A DNA stretch of 64,000 nt from Deltaproteobacteria bacterium (GCA_029261855.1 JAJDAN010000083.1:114886-178885); one strand, 5' to 3'. Positions 1-10,265 are shown, counted from the first letter of the stretch. Notes: generated by a model not told the origin, from the sequence alone. Program-made: numbers and translations.

Positions 1-2
1 AA

Positions 3-74
3 GATCCCCACCGCAAGGGCCGCGAGTTCTGGGAACCCCTCGCCCGCCACGGCGAAGCGGCCCGCATGTTCTAG
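3..74 (+). CDS. C-terminal fragment of an unidentified protein
   Basis: An open frame runs in from the left edge and stops at a TAG at 72-74, encoding about 23 residues that end RHGEAARMF. GC-rich codon use and the close spacing (29 bases) to the next start, which has its own good ribosome binding site, suggest the tail of an upstream gene in the same direction. Too little is present to name a family. Confidence 0.45.
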   Translation, partial: DPHRKGREFWEPLARHGEAARMF

Positions 75-103
75 AGAGTTCAGGTTCGACAGGAGGGTCC
101 GCG

Positions 104-1486
104 ATGTCTCGCCCCGACCGACTCGGGATGCAGGACGCCTCGTTTCTCTATATCGAGAACGAGTCGAGTCACATGCACATTGCTTCCGTCGCCATCTTCG
201 ACGGCCCGCCGCCCCACGCGGACGAGGTGGAGGCGATGATCTCGTCGAAGCTCCACCACGTGCCGCGCTATCGGCAGGTGGTGCGCTTCGTCCCGCTCGA
301 CCTCGGTTCGCCGGTCTGGTGCGACGACCCGCACTTCAATCTCGGGTACCACGTTCGCCACACGGCCTTGCCGTCGCCGGGGAGCGAGGATCAGCTCCAG
401 ACCCTGGTCGGGCGTGTGATGTCGCAGAAGCTCGACCGCAGCAAGCCGCTCTGGGAGCTGTGGGTGGTCGAGGGTCTCGAGGAGGATCGCTGGGCGATCC
501 TGTCGAAGACCCACCACTGCATGGTCGACGGCGTAGCGGGCACCGACCTCATGACGACCCTGATGGACGATGCACCCGACACCCAGCATCCGGCGCCGGC
601 ACGCTTCCGGGCCGCCGACCTGCCTTCGCCGGTCGGCCTCTTGACGGGAGCCATTCGCGACGGTCTCTCGAGCCCCGTCGCGGCGGTGCGCGCGATTCGT
701 GGCGCGCTCGCGGCGCCGAGGCGCTTCGTCGAGCAGCTCGGCGATCTCGGCGAGGGCCTTGCGACCTTCACCTCCTTCGGGAGCGATGGCGCCGAGTCGT
801 CGCTCAACGGCCCGATCTCCCCGCACCGTCGCTGGTGCTGGGCCGACAGCGAACTCGCCGACATCAAGAAGATCCGCAGCATCCATGGCGGCACCGTGAA
901 CGACGTGGTGCTCGCCATCATCACCCGCGGCTTCCGCGATCTGCTGCGAAAGCGCGGCGAGCCCGTGAAGGACCGCTTCGTTCGCACCCTGGTTCCGGTA
1001 TCGATCCGAAAGGAGGACGAACGCGGTTCCTACAACAACCGGGTGTCCGCCATGTTCGCGGAGCTGCCGGTCGGCATCGCCGACCCCGTGGAGCGGCTGT
1101 CGTCGATCCACCTGCAGATGCGCGATCTGAAGGAGCACCACCAGGCGGTGGCTGCGGAAACCCTGACCTCGATTTCCGGCTTCGCGCCGCCCATGCTGCT
1201 GGCGCTCGGGGCACGGATCTTTTCGGGCCTCGAGCAGCACGCGGTGCAGACGGTGACGACCAACGTCCCCGGTCCCCAGCGCCAGTTGTATGCGGCGGGC
1301 CGGCCCATGCGAGCGGCCTATCCCTACGTGCCCCTCGCCGGCTCGGTGCGGATCGGCATTGCCATCTTCTCCTACGCGGGACACCTGACCTACGGCATCA
1401 CCGGTGACTACGACGGCGCGCCGGACATCCAGGTCCTGGCGGACGGCATCGAGGAAGGGATCCGCGAGCTGCTGGCGACGGTCTAG
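104..1486 (+). CDS. Wax ester synthase/diacylglycerol acyltransferase (WS/DGAT) family protein
   Basis: This 460-residue protein has the full length and layout of bacterial WS/DGAT enzymes, which move a fatty acyl group from acyl-CoA to a fatty alcohol or diacylglycerol to make storage lipid. It starts with the family-typical MSRPDRLGMQDASFLYIE segment and carries the catalytic HHxxxDG motif at H137-H138/D142-G143 (KTHHCMVDG). The C-terminal half has the conserved NDVVLAI and TNVPGP stretches. The start at 104 is supported by an AGGAGGG ribosome binding site. It is followed in the same frame by an amidohydrolase tail. Substrate preference cannot be read from the sequence. Confidence 0.93.
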   Translation: MSRPDRLGMQDASFLYIENESSHMHIASVAIFDGPPPHADEVEAMISSKLHHVPRYRQVVRFVPLDLGSPVWCDDPHFNLGYHVRHTALPSPGSEDQLQTLVGRVMSQKLDRSKPLWELWVVEGLEEDRWAILSKTHHCMVDGVAGTDLMTTLMDDAPDTQHPAPARFRAADLPSPVGLLTGAIRDGLSSPVAAVRAIRGALAAPRRFVEQLGDLGEGLATFTSFGSDGAESSLNGPISPHRRWCWADSELADIKKIRSIHGGTVNDVVLAIITRGFRDLLRKRGEPVKDRFVRTLVPVSIRKEDERGSYNNRVSAMFAELPVGIADPVERLSSIHLQMRDLKEHHQAVAAETLTSISGFAPPMLLALGARIFSGLEQHAVQTVTTNVPGPQRQLYAAGRPMRAAYPYVPLAGSVRIGIAIFSYAGHLTYGITGDYDGAPDIQVLADGIEEGIRELLATV

Positions 1487-1606
1487 CGGCTGGCCGATCT
1501 CGTGATCCTGTCGGAATCACCGCTGGTCGATCCCGCGCGCATCGACGAGATCGAGGTCGTCGAGACGATCGTGGCCGGAGAGGTCGCGTACCGGCGCGAC
1601 CCGTGA
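1487..1606 (+). pseudogene. Orphan C-terminal tail of an Amidohydro_3 (YtcJ-like) amidohydrolase
   Basis: Directly after the TAG of the acyltransferase, in the same reading frame, 39 codons encode LADLVILSESPLVDP followed by ARIDEIEVVETIVAGEVAY and a TGA at 1604-1606. This is the typical last strand of YtcJ-like amidohydrolases (ADLVVLxxDPL...I.VxxTIVxGxVVY). No start codon, metal site or barrel precedes it, so it is read as the remnant of a gene whose front was lost, probably by a deletion that brought in the acyltransferase gene. Read-through of the TAG would append it to the acyltransferase, but nothing suggests this happens. Confidence 0.6.
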
Positions 1607-1714
1607 GATGGCTCGGTGTGTGGTGATATCCATACGCGCCTGAACGGACGCGTTTGTGCCCAAACGGGCGCACTTTCGTGGTAGAACCTTCGGACCCCGG
1701 GGCCATCCGCGGGT

Positions 1715-3350
<1,636 letters not shown>

Positions 3351-3388
3351 GGGGTCAAGGGCGTGAGGAGCGTCAGGGGATCCGGCGC

Positions 3389-4015
3389 TCAGGCCCGTTC
3401 CAGCTCCAGGATCGACCAGCCGCTTCCGGTCTCAGCGATGGCGCTCTTACGCGCCTCGCCCTCGTCGTGAGCGAACACCAGGATCGATCGGGTTCGCGGG
3501 CCGGCGTCCATCTTGACCCGCACGCGGTAGCGGTCCGGCCGCGGCAGGCCCACGGGCTTGGCGCGGGTTGCCGCCGCGGTCTTCGCCTGGGTTGCGGACC
3601 CTGCCCCGGCCTTGCGTTGGGTTCGGGTCTTGGCCGCGGGCTTGGCATCCGGCGCCGGCTGGGGCGCGGCCGCGACCGGAGGTGCCTCGGGGACGGCGGG
3701 GATCCCGAGCAGATCGCCGAAGTCGTCCGGCGCGTCGGACAGCACGAGGCCGAGCCGCGACGAGACCTCGCCGCTGTTCTTCCGCTTCACTCGCCGGTGG
3801 TGCCAGACGATCGCCTGAACGTGAATGGGTTCCTGACGCGTGGGCTGGAGCAGGACGCTGAGGATGTCTCCCTGGTCCACATCCATTTCGACCTGCACCG
3901 ACAATCCGCCGACCGAGACGTCCCGCACCGTTCCGTCCACGGGCTTGCCGCATCCGCTGACCTGGCAGGGGATGGAGCAGCGGACCCGCTGTTCTCTGCG
4001 TCGTTCAGCACCCAC
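3389..4015 (-). CDS. PilZ-domain protein with Ala/Lys/Pro linker and C-terminal small domain
   Basis: Residues 1-105 form a PilZ domain, a c-di-GMP-binding beta barrel. The two ligand motifs are RRREQRVR near the N-terminus (RxxxR) and DVSVGG (D/NxSxxG) about 28 residues later. An alanine-, proline- and lysine-rich linker follows (about residues 110-155), then a compact tail (RYRVRVKMDAG to ILELERA) that looks like a small separate domain of unknown role. The gene converges on glnB. It is likely a cytoplasmic c-di-GMP effector; its partner is unknown. Confidence 0.8.
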   Translation of the reverse strand: MGAERRREQRVRCSIPCQVSGCGKPVDGTVRDVSVGGLSVQVEMDVDQGDILSVLLQPTRQEPIHVQAIVWHHRRVKRKNSGEVSSRLGLVLSDAPDDFGDLLGIPAVPEAPPVAAAPQPAPDAKPAAKTRTQRKAGAGSATQAKTAAATRAKPVGLPRPDRYRVRVKMDAGPRTRSILVFAHDEGEARKSAIAETGSGWSILELERA

Positions 4016-4317
4016 CCATAGCGCTTCGGTCCCACGGAGCTGGGCTTTAGTACGTTAGGCGGGCGCCCGGGAACGCCCCCCAAACAGGCTGGGGGATTCC
4101 ACCTAATGCGTCCGCTTCTGGCGCATAGCATCCTGAGGGCGCCGGCGTTTCGCCCTAGGAGCCTTCCCCCAGATGCAGTCTTGGGGAAGGCGACGCCGCA
4201 AAGGTCGGAAGACCGCAGCCGGCGAGCACGCTGCGGGGGGAATCTGACGACCCGTCAGATCTGGGCTAGATTCGATGGCCGAGCCCGCGATGGCGACGAG
4301 ACCAGGAGACCCGGCCC
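4016..4317. other. Intergenic region with hairpin and palindrome, no gene seen
   Basis: About 300 bases separate the divergent PilZ and amidohydrolase genes. No convincing coding frame was found. The stretch holds a 9-bp perfect stem (4161-4169 with 4183-4191, GCCTTCCCC/GGGGAAGGC) and a 19-bp palindrome (listed separately) close to the amidohydrolase start. The rest shows no recognisable RNA gene or riboswitch. Confidence 0.6.
4242..4260. promoter_or_regulatory. Perfect 19-bp palindrome, candidate TetR-type operator
   Basis: The sequence atctgacgacccgtcagat is an exact inverted repeat (8-bp arms, 3-bp centre) ending 57 bases before the amidohydrolase start codon. Its size and position suit a dimeric repressor such as a TetR-family regulator of catabolic genes. 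No regulator gene lies next to it, so the binding protein is unknown. Confidence 0.45.
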
Positions 4318-5553
4318 ATGCCCACGGGCACGCCCTACATCACGATCACTGCCGACACCCACGCCGGTGCCGCGATCGACAGCTATCGGGACTATCTCGA
4401 CCCCGGCTTCCGTGACGACTTCGATGCCTGGCGCGGGGCGTACAAGAACCCGGCCAAGAGGCACGTCGGCAGCAAGAAGACGAAGAACTGGGACTCGGCG
4501 GAGCGACGCACGGACCTGGAGCGCGACGGCGTCGTCGGCGAGGTCATCTTCCCGAATACCGTTCCGCCCTTCTACGCCCAGGCGTTCCATATCTCTCCGC
4601 CCCCGACGCCGGCCCACTATGCGCGGGAGCTGGCGGGCATGCGTGCACACAACCGCTGGCTGGCGGACTTCTGTCGCGAGGAGCCCACGCGTCGGGCGGG
4701 GATCGGCCTGATCCACCTCAACGACGTGGACGACGCCATCGCCGACGCCAGCTGGATCGCGGAGAACGGTCTGCGCGGAGGCGTGCTGCTGCCCCTGCCT
4801 TCGCCTTCGGAGCACTGGCTGAAGCCGCTCAATCATCCGGAATACGACCGGCTCTGGGCGGCCCTCCAGGACCTCGACCTCGTGATCAACCAGCACTCGG
4901 GCCAGGGGTCGCCCGAATACGGCGAGGGCCAGGGGTCGAAGGCGTTGTGGGCGCTCGAGATGTCCTTCTTCGTCCAGCGCGGTTTCACTCACCTCATCAT
5001 GGGGGGCGTCTTCGAGCGCTTTCCGAAGCTCAAGTACATCCTGACCGAGTCGGGTTGCGCCTGGGCACCGGGCGTCATGCGGCAGCTCGACGCCATGTTC
5101 CTCGCATGGAAGGCCGGCGCGATCGGCGAGATCGACACCTCGAAGGATCCGGCCCTGAAGGAGTTGCCCAGCTTCTACGCGAAGCGCAACTGCTGGTACG
5201 GCGCGAGCTTCCCGTCGCCGCGCGACATCAAGGGGCGGGAAACCGTGGGAGTCGACAAGATCCTGTGGGGCAACGACTACCCGCATTACGAGGGCTGCTA
5301 CCCGTACTCACGCGAGAACATGCGCTTCGCCTTCTCCGACGTGTCCGAGAAGGAGGTGCGCATGATGTTGGGGGAGAACGCCGCAGCGCTCTACAAGTTC
5401 GACCTCGACGCCCTGCGTCCGGCGGCGGAGGCGGTCAACATCACGCCCGACCTGGTGCGCGAGCCCCTGGACGAGATCCCCGCCGACTCCACCTGCATTA
5501 CGTTCATGCGCGCCCGGGCCGAGAAGCAGTTCGCGGCGGCGCGCGCGAAGTAG
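4318..5553 (+). CDS. Amidohydrolase family protein (Amidohydro_2, metal-dependent TIM barrel)
   Basis: This 411-residue cytosolic hydrolase or decarboxylase belongs to the ACMSD/amidohydrolase-2 group. Likely metal ligands are ADTHAG near the N-terminus (DxH, residues 13-15), the mid-protein histidine in NQHSGQG and the C-terminal aspartate in WGNDYPHYEG. SGCAWAP is a typical strand segment of the family. A good AGGAG precedes the start. It faces a run of oxidative and hydrolytic enzymes on both strands, which suggests a role in degrading an organic compound; the substrate is unknown. A palindromic candidate operator lies upstream. Confidence 0.85.
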   Translation: MPTGTPYITITADTHAGAAIDSYRDYLDPGFRDDFDAWRGAYKNPAKRHVGSKKTKNWDSAERRTDLERDGVVGEVIFPNTVPPFYAQAFHISPPPTPAHYARELAGMRAHNRWLADFCREEPTRRAGIGLIHLNDVDDAIADASWIAENGLRGGVLLPLPSPSEHWLKPLNHPEYDRLWAALQDLDLVINQHSGQGSPEYGEGQGSKALWALEMSFFVQRGFTHLIMGGVFERFPKLKYILTESGCAWAPGVMRQLDAMFLAWKAGAIGEIDTSKDPALKELPSFYAKRNCWYGASFPSPRDIKGRETVGVDKILWGNDYPHYEGCYPYSRENMRFAFSDVSEKEVRMMLGENAAALYKFDLDALRPAAEAVNITPDLVREPLDEIPADSTCITFMRARAEKQFAAARAK

Positions 5554-5560
5554 GCGAGCG

Positions 5561-6850
5561 TCAGGGCGCGTCGGGGCCCGTCAGGACCTGGCGCCGCGCT
5601 TCCAGCTTCTCGATCTGATCACCCAGCCAGGCCGACAGCCAGAAATTCACGCTTTCCGCGAGCAGGTGGCGGTGTACTGCGATGGCCAGGTCGAGCGCGG
5701 CTGCATGGTCCTCCGGCTGGGACAGCAACACGTCGAGCAGCAGCAGGGCATGCACGGGGTCGCCGGCGTCGAAGCGTTCTCGTGCGCGGCCCACGATGGC
5801 GTCCGGGCCGGCGAGATCGATCCAGTCGCGGTGGACTTCCCGAGGCGCGACGGGATATAGCTCCGTCGTCGACTGATGGTGGAACCAGCCGGCGTAGTGC
5901 TCCCAGATGGCGCGGACGCTCCAGGGCACGCTGCCGTAGCCTTCCCCGACGTCGAGCTCGGGAGGGAGCTGGATCTCGCGCATCAGGCTGTGGACGTCGG
6001 CGCCGGCGTTCATGCCCTTCACCGTCTCGTCGTGGACGTACAGAATGGCGCCGTGCAGGCGCTCGAGCTCTTCGCGGATCAGCTGTGCGCCGTGAATCGG
6101 TGCATGGTGGCCGACCAGCAGATGATCGGGCTCGAGGGCGATCACGCGCTCGACGGCGCGAGCGACGGTGAGCGCATCGCGATAGCGGTCGCCCCGGATC
6201 GTGACGAGATTCGGGAAGTGCCCAAAGAGGCAGCTGAAGAGATTGCCCGGGAAGCAGATGCGGTGGTCCGGTAGCCACACGACGAGGCTGTCGTTCGTCT
6301 CGCCGCCGGGAATGCCGAAGAGTTCGACCCGCAGCCCGCCCAGCTCGAACTCAGTTCGGTCTTCGAAGGTGCGAGTTGGCGTCGGAATGGCCTGGGGCGG
6401 AGGCTTGCCGATTTCCTTCGACACGTAGGCCATCAAATCGGCGAGCTTGTCGCGGAACGCGAAGGCCGAGCGCGCGCCGCGGAAGGCCGCCAGACGCGCG
6501 TCGTAGGCCTGGTGTTCGGCGTTGCCGGCGTGTGCGATGACCTCGGTGCCTTCCTCGCGCAGATAGTCGACGCCGCCGACGTGGTCGACGTGGCCCTGGG
6601 TGAGGATGATGGTTCGGATGGGCGCAGTGGAGACCGAGTCGAAGTTCTGCTTGTGGATGGGCGCTTCCATGGCCATGCCCGTGTTGATCACGATGTTGCC
6701 GTCGTCGGTGGTGATCAGGAAGCTGTTCGACAGCCCTTCGGACAGGTAGACGAAATCGTTCACGCGCTGGATGCCCAGCTTCGCCGGGTAGGGCTCGCCC
6801 GGGCGCGACCGGTACAGGGGCTCGCGACGGCTGCGATCCGCGCGGCTCAT
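5561..6850 (-). CDS. MBL-fold hydrolase with alkylsulfatase-like C-terminal domain
   Basis: This 429-residue protein has an N-terminal metallo-beta-lactamase fold (about residues 25-270) and a helical tail (HALLLLDVLLSQPEDHAAAL ... NFWLSAWLG) resembling the dimerisation domain of SdsA/BDS1-type alkylsulfatases. The metal motif reads TQGHVDHVGG, so the first histidine of HxHxDH is Gln here. Later ligands are present (VGHHAPIHG). Its ATG overlaps the TGA of the preceding oxidoreductase gene (ATGA), so the two are translationally coupled. It may hydrolyse a sulfate ester or another ester; this is inferred from the fold only. A much longer reading frame through the next two genes is open by chance. 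Confidence 0.83.
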   Translation of the reverse strand: MSRADRSRREPLYRSRPGEPYPAKLGIQRVNDFVYLSEGLSNSFLITTDDGNIVINTGMAMEAPIHKQNFDSVSTAPIRTIILTQGHVDHVGGVDYLREEGTEVIAHAGNAEHQAYDARLAAFRGARSAFAFRDKLADLMAYVSKEIGKPPPQAIPTPTRTFEDRTEFELGGLRVELFGIPGGETNDSLVVWLPDHRICFPGNLFSCLFGHFPNLVTIRGDRYRDALTVARAVERVIALEPDHLLVGHHAPIHGAQLIREELERLHGAILYVHDETVKGMNAGADVHSLMREIQLPPELDVGEGYGSVPWSVRAIWEHYAGWFHHQSTTELYPVAPREVHRDWIDLAGPDAIVGRARERFDAGDPVHALLLLDVLLSQPEDHAAALDLAIAVHRHLLAESVNFWLSAWLGDQIEKLEARRQVLTGPDAP

Positions 6851-7812
6851 GGGCGCCCTGCGAGCCTGCGGAAGGCCTGCGCCACGGGCGCGAGGAAGTC
6901 GGTGGCGGCGGAGAGGTCGTCGGGCAGGGGCAAGGTGGCGCGGAAGTCGGTGATGCCGGCCTCGATCATGGCGGGGACCGGCGCCAGGCTGGGCTCGAGC
7001 TCGACCCGGCCCACGGCGTCGAAGCGGACGGGCAGGTAGCTCGTCACCTGGAAGCCCTCGCTGCTGCGACCGGCGGCCTCGAGGGCTTCGCGGATGCGAG
7101 CGAGCCCGGCGACGGGGTTGTGGGCGTCGTCTCCCCACGGAATCCAGCCGCTCCCGAAGCGGACGATGCGCGCGAGCACGGCGTCGTTCAGTCGTCCGCT
7201 GATCCAGAGCGGAACGCCCCCCGTTTGCAGCGGCTTCGGCATGGCGTGGATGCCGTCGAACCGGACCTCGTCCCCTTCGTAGCTCGCGCGCTGTTCCTGC
7301 CACAGCAGCTGGCAGAGCTCGAGGGTCTGGTCGAGTCGAGCACCCCGGTGCGCATGCGGTACGCCGTTGGCTTCGTACTCTTCCTTCTGCCAGCCGACCC
7401 CGACGCCGAGGTCGAGGCGGCCTTCGGAAAGGACGTCGAGGGTCGCGGCCGCCTTGGCCAGGTTCGCCGGTCTCCGCAGTCCCGCGATCAGGATGCCGGT
7501 CATCAAACGGGTGTGGGTCGTCAGCGCCGCCCACATGGACAGGACGACCAGGGGGTCGAGCCAGTGGCCGTCGGGTCCGGTGGGTTGTCGTCCGCCTTCG
7601 AGGCCGCCCGCCTTGGGGTCTCCGTAGGCATCGAGGTTCTCTCCGAAGACGACGTGGTCCGAGACCACGAGACGATCGATCCCCGCGGCGTCCGCCGCCC
7701 GGGCCTGGTCGAGCAGCGGGCGCCAGCCGCCCGGGCCGGGGTCCTCTGCGGCGAAATTGAGCGGCTGGATGGAGAGTGCCGGCGTCACGTCGACGAGGGA
7801 ATGGGGAGTCAT
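6847..7812 (-). CDS. LLM-class (luciferase-like) F420-dependent oxidoreductase
   Basis: This 321-residue TIM-barrel protein is of the bacterial luciferase-like family that uses F420 or FMN. Recognisable segments are LVVSDHVVFGENLDAYGDP, TRLMTGILIAGLRRP, LSEGRLDLGVGVGWQKEEY and LWISGRLNDAVLARI, all typical of the TIGR03619-like group. It is coupled by a 4-base overlap to the downstream MBL hydrolase, so the two probably act in one pathway. The cofactor choice (F420 or flavin) cannot be settled from the window, which holds no F420 biosynthesis gene. Confidence 0.88.
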   Translation of the reverse strand: MTPHSLVDVTPALSIQPLNFAAEDPGPGGWRPLLDQARAADAAGIDRLVVSDHVVFGENLDAYGDPKAGGLEGGRQPTGPDGHWLDPLVVLSMWAALTTHTRLMTGILIAGLRRPANLAKAAATLDVLSEGRLDLGVGVGWQKEEYEANGVPHAHRGARLDQTLELCQLLWQEQRASYEGDEVRFDGIHAMPKPLQTGGVPLWISGRLNDAVLARIVRFGSGWIPWGDDAHNPVAGLARIREALEAAGRSSEGFQVTSYLPVRFDAVGRVELEPSLAPVPAMIEAGITDFRATLPLPDDLSAATDFLAPVAQAFRRLAGRP

Positions 7813-7921
7813 CGAGGCCGAATCCTACCGCTTCTGGCGCGGCTGGTGACTGGACGGCATTCAGCGCCGCGCGAGGGCGGGTCGCTTGCGGGGTCATTCC
7901 AGGTGCCGGAGGATTGGCGGG

Positions 7922-8743
7922 ATGACGCAGGCCGGCTCCAGCACGGGAAGACTCGCGGGGCGCACCGCCATCGTTACGGGCGCCGGCGCAGGCATCGGGC
8001 GCGGCATCGCTCGCCGCTTCGCACGCGAGGGCGCGCGAGTCGCCGTCGCCGAGATCGACCCCGAGACCGGCAAGCGCTGCGTCGAAGAGCTGGTGGCCCT
8101 GGGCGCCGAAGCCCTGTTCGTCCCCACCGATGTCGGCCGCAAGCAGGAGGTCGAGTCGATGGTCGAGCAGACCGTCCAGCACTTCGGAAGCGTGGACGTG
8201 CTGGTCAACAATGCCTGGTCGGGCGGAGCGATGGTGCGCAGTGAGTGGATGGACGACGCCCACATGCAGCGCGCGTTCGAGGTCGGAACCCTCGGCGCCT
8301 TCCAGGCGATGCGTGCCTGCTTTCCGCACATGCGGGACCGCGGATACGGACGCGTCATCAACCTGTGTTCCTTGAACGGTGTGAACGCGCACATGTTCAC
8401 GATCCACTACAACATGGCCAAGGAAGCCTTGCGCGCGATCACGCGGACGGCAGCGCGCGAGTGGGCGGACCGGGGGATCACCTGCAACGTGATTTGTCCG
8501 GCTGCGGAGACCGAGGCGTCGACCGAACTACGCAAGCAGATGCCGGCGCTGTTCGAGAAGATCGACCCGCTACTGCCCATGAAGCGCATGGGCGACCCCG
8601 AGGAGGACATCGCACCCGTCGCGCTGTTCCTCGCCAGTGAGGACTCCCGTTTCGTCACGGGGAACACCCTGTATGCGGACGGTGGGGGTCACATCAACGG
8701 CGCCGGCTGGGTGCCCGAGCTGCCCTTCGACGAGCAGGCGTAG
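7922..8743 (+). CDS. Short-chain dehydrogenase/reductase (SDR)
   Basis: This 273-residue classical SDR has the nucleotide-binding TGAGAGIG motif close to the N-terminus, the NAW variant of the NNAG segment (VLVNNAWSG), the catalytic serine in NLCSLNG and YNMAK as the YxxxK pair. The tail FVTGNTLYADGGGHINGAGW is standard. The start at 7922 is preferred over one 12 codons earlier because GGAGGA lies 8 bases before it. It is followed after 33 bases by a VOC protein in the same direction. The substrate is unknown; hydroxyl/keto oxidoreduction with NAD(P) is expected. Confidence 0.9.
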   Translation: MTQAGSSTGRLAGRTAIVTGAGAGIGRGIARRFAREGARVAVAEIDPETGKRCVEELVALGAEALFVPTDVGRKQEVESMVEQTVQHFGSVDVLVNNAWSGGAMVRSEWMDDAHMQRAFEVGTLGAFQAMRACFPHMRDRGYGRVINLCSLNGVNAHMFTIHYNMAKEALRAITRTAAREWADRGITCNVICPAAETEASTELRKQMPALFEKIDPLLPMKRMGDPEEDIAPVALFLASEDSRFVTGNTLYADGGGHINGAGWVPELPFDEQA

Positions 8744-8776
8744 CGCTTCGCGACGCCCGAGCAGGAGCTTCGAATC

Positions 8777-9268
8777 ATGGACGTCGCCAGCGAGCTTGGA
8801 CTGCCCCCCATCGATCAGGTTGCCTGGATCGTGCGGGACCTCGACCGGGCCCTCGAGACCTTCGGGCCGCTGTTCGGCGAGTTCACCACGATGGACAGCT
8901 CCCTCGAGGGATGCCGCTACCGCGGCCGCCGCGCCGACGTCTCCATGCGCATCGCCTTCGGCCGCTCGGGGCCCCTGGAGATCGAGCTGATCCAGCCGGT
9001 CTCGGGCGAGAGCCCGCACTTCGAGCTGCTCGAGAAGTACGGCGAGGGCGTCCACCACGTGCGCTTTCGGGTGGATGATCTCGACGCTCCTCGCGAGAGA
9101 CTCGAAGCGCTAGGCTTCGAAGTCATCTGGGCGCACGAGATGCCGGCGATCCACACGCGCTGGGCCTACCTCGAGGCGCCGACCGGGCAAGGCGGGGCGC
9201 TGGTAGAGCTGCTGGAGATGCCGAGTGGGACGAGCGAATCGAGTGGGACGAGTGAGCCGACTACCTGA
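8777..9268 (+). CDS. VOC-family (glyoxalase/dioxygenase fold) protein
   Basis: This 163-residue protein has the paired beta-alpha-beta-beta-beta units of the vicinal oxygen chelate fold: DQVAWIVRDLDRALETFGPLFG, then GVHHVRFRVDDLDAPRERLEALGF, and a final VELLEMP strand carrying the expected acidic ligand. It resembles methylmalonyl-CoA epimerase-like and lactoylglutathione lyase-like proteins. AGGAGC precedes the start. The last dozen residues (SGTSESSGTSEPTT) come from a short imperfect DNA repeat and look like a non-functional tail. Confidence 0.85.
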   Translation: MDVASELGLPPIDQVAWIVRDLDRALETFGPLFGEFTTMDSSLEGCRYRGRRADVSMRIAFGRSGPLEIELIQPVSGESPHFELLEKYGEGVHHVRFRVDDLDAPRERLEALGFEVIWAHEMPAIHTRWAYLEAPTGQGGALVELLEMPSGTSESSGTSEPTT

Positions 9269-9284
9269 GGCAGACACCCTGCGG

Positions 9285-10265
9285 ATGCTGCGATCACTGG
9301 TCCTGGTCACGTTGCTGTGCGGCGTTGGCGGGGGTTCCGCGTTCGCGGCGCTGCCGGTCGGGTTGACCCCGGATCTGACCCTGACCCACGACGGGGCGAC
9401 CCGCAGCTACGACGTGTTGCGCCCGGTGAGCTCGCAAGGGGGCCTGCGTCCCCTCGTCGTCGATCTCCATGGCTTCACGTCGAACGGCGACCAGCAACGT
9501 TCGATTTCCGGCTGGGACGCCATCGCAGCTGCCGAGGGCATCCTGGTGGCCTGGCCGGACGGTCTCGACAGCTCGTGGAACGGCGGGACCTGCTGCGGGA
9601 CGGCAGTCACGAACGACGTCGACGACGTCGGCTTCATCCGGGCCATGGTGGCCGCGGTCCAGGCCGAGGCCAACGTCGACCCCAGTCGCATCTACGTGAC
9701 CGGTCTCTCGAATGGTGGCGCCATGACCCAGAGACTGGCCTGCGAGGCAGCGGACCTGTTCGCCGCCGCCGCGCCACTCGCGTTCCCGGTCCCCTACACG
9801 AACTTCGCCGGGCAGTGTCAGCCCAGCGAGCCGATTCCGATCCTGTCGTACATGGGCTTCAGCGACGTGCTCGTGTCCTACGCGGGCGCCGCGCCGAGCT
9901 TTGCCGGTTGGCGGGACAAGAACGGCTGCGACAGCGCGGGGCCGCCGCCCGAGATCAACGAGGTGTACGGGGGCAGCGATTGCGCGATCGACACCAGCTG
10001 CGGCGAGCCGGGCGTCGAGGTGGGTCTCTGCAGCGTGACGGGCAGTCTCTTCGACCCACCGCTCGATCAATTCAACGGTCACATCCTCTATCTGAACGAC
10101 GACGCCTTCGACGTGAGCCAGCGCGCCTGGGACTTCATGCAGGTGCACCGGACGAACCAGTCGCTGCCGGGGGTCTCGCCCTGGCTGCTCGCCGGGGTCC
10201 TGGCGGCAACGGGCGGCGCGCTGCTGGGGCTGCGCGGCGTACGGCGTCGGTCGGCGCGCGCCTGA
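9285..10265 (+). CDS. Secreted PHB-depolymerase/LpqC-like esterase with C-terminal membrane anchor
   Basis: This alpha/beta hydrolase of about 326 residues has a signal peptide (MLRSLVLVTLLCGVGGGSAFA). The oxyanion segment is VVDLHGF, the nucleophile elbow is GLSNGGAM, and the C-terminal histidine is probably the one in FNGHILYL. This matches LpqC/PHB depolymerase-type esterases, including feruloyl esterases. The protein ends with a Pro-Gly patch, one hydrophobic helix and an Arg-rich tail (GVRRRSARA), like a sorting/anchor tag. The start at 9285 is chosen because it begins the signal peptide; an upstream ATG at 9225 overlaps the previous gene. Confidence 0.82.
   Translation: MLRSLVLVTLLCGVGGGSAFAALPVGLTPDLTLTHDGATRSYDVLRPVSSQGGLRPLVVDLHGFTSNGDQQRSISGWDAIAAAEGILVAWPDGLDSSWNGGTCCGTAVTNDVDDVGFIRAMVAAVQAEANVDPSRIYVTGLSNGGAMTQRLACEAADLFAAAAPLAFPVPYTNFAGQCQPSEPIPILSYMGFSDVLVSYAGAAPSFAGWRDKNGCDSAGPPPEINEVYGGSDCAIDTSCGEPGVEVGLCSVTGSLFDPPLDQFNGHILYLNDDAFDVSQRAWDFMQVHRTNQSLPGVSPWLLAGVLAATGGALLGLRGVRRRSARA

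Noticed and set aside
1640..1680. Nitrogen-type sigma-54 promoter before amt
   Set aside because: The stretch has a partial inverted repeat (GTGCCC/GGGCGCAC) but no GG-N10-GC element of the TGGCAC...TTGC type.
5561..8407. Very long minus-strand open frame (948 codons)
   Set aside because: Only its last 429 codons match a protein family; the rest is antisense or out of frame to the F420-type oxidoreductase and SDR genes, and open by GC bias.
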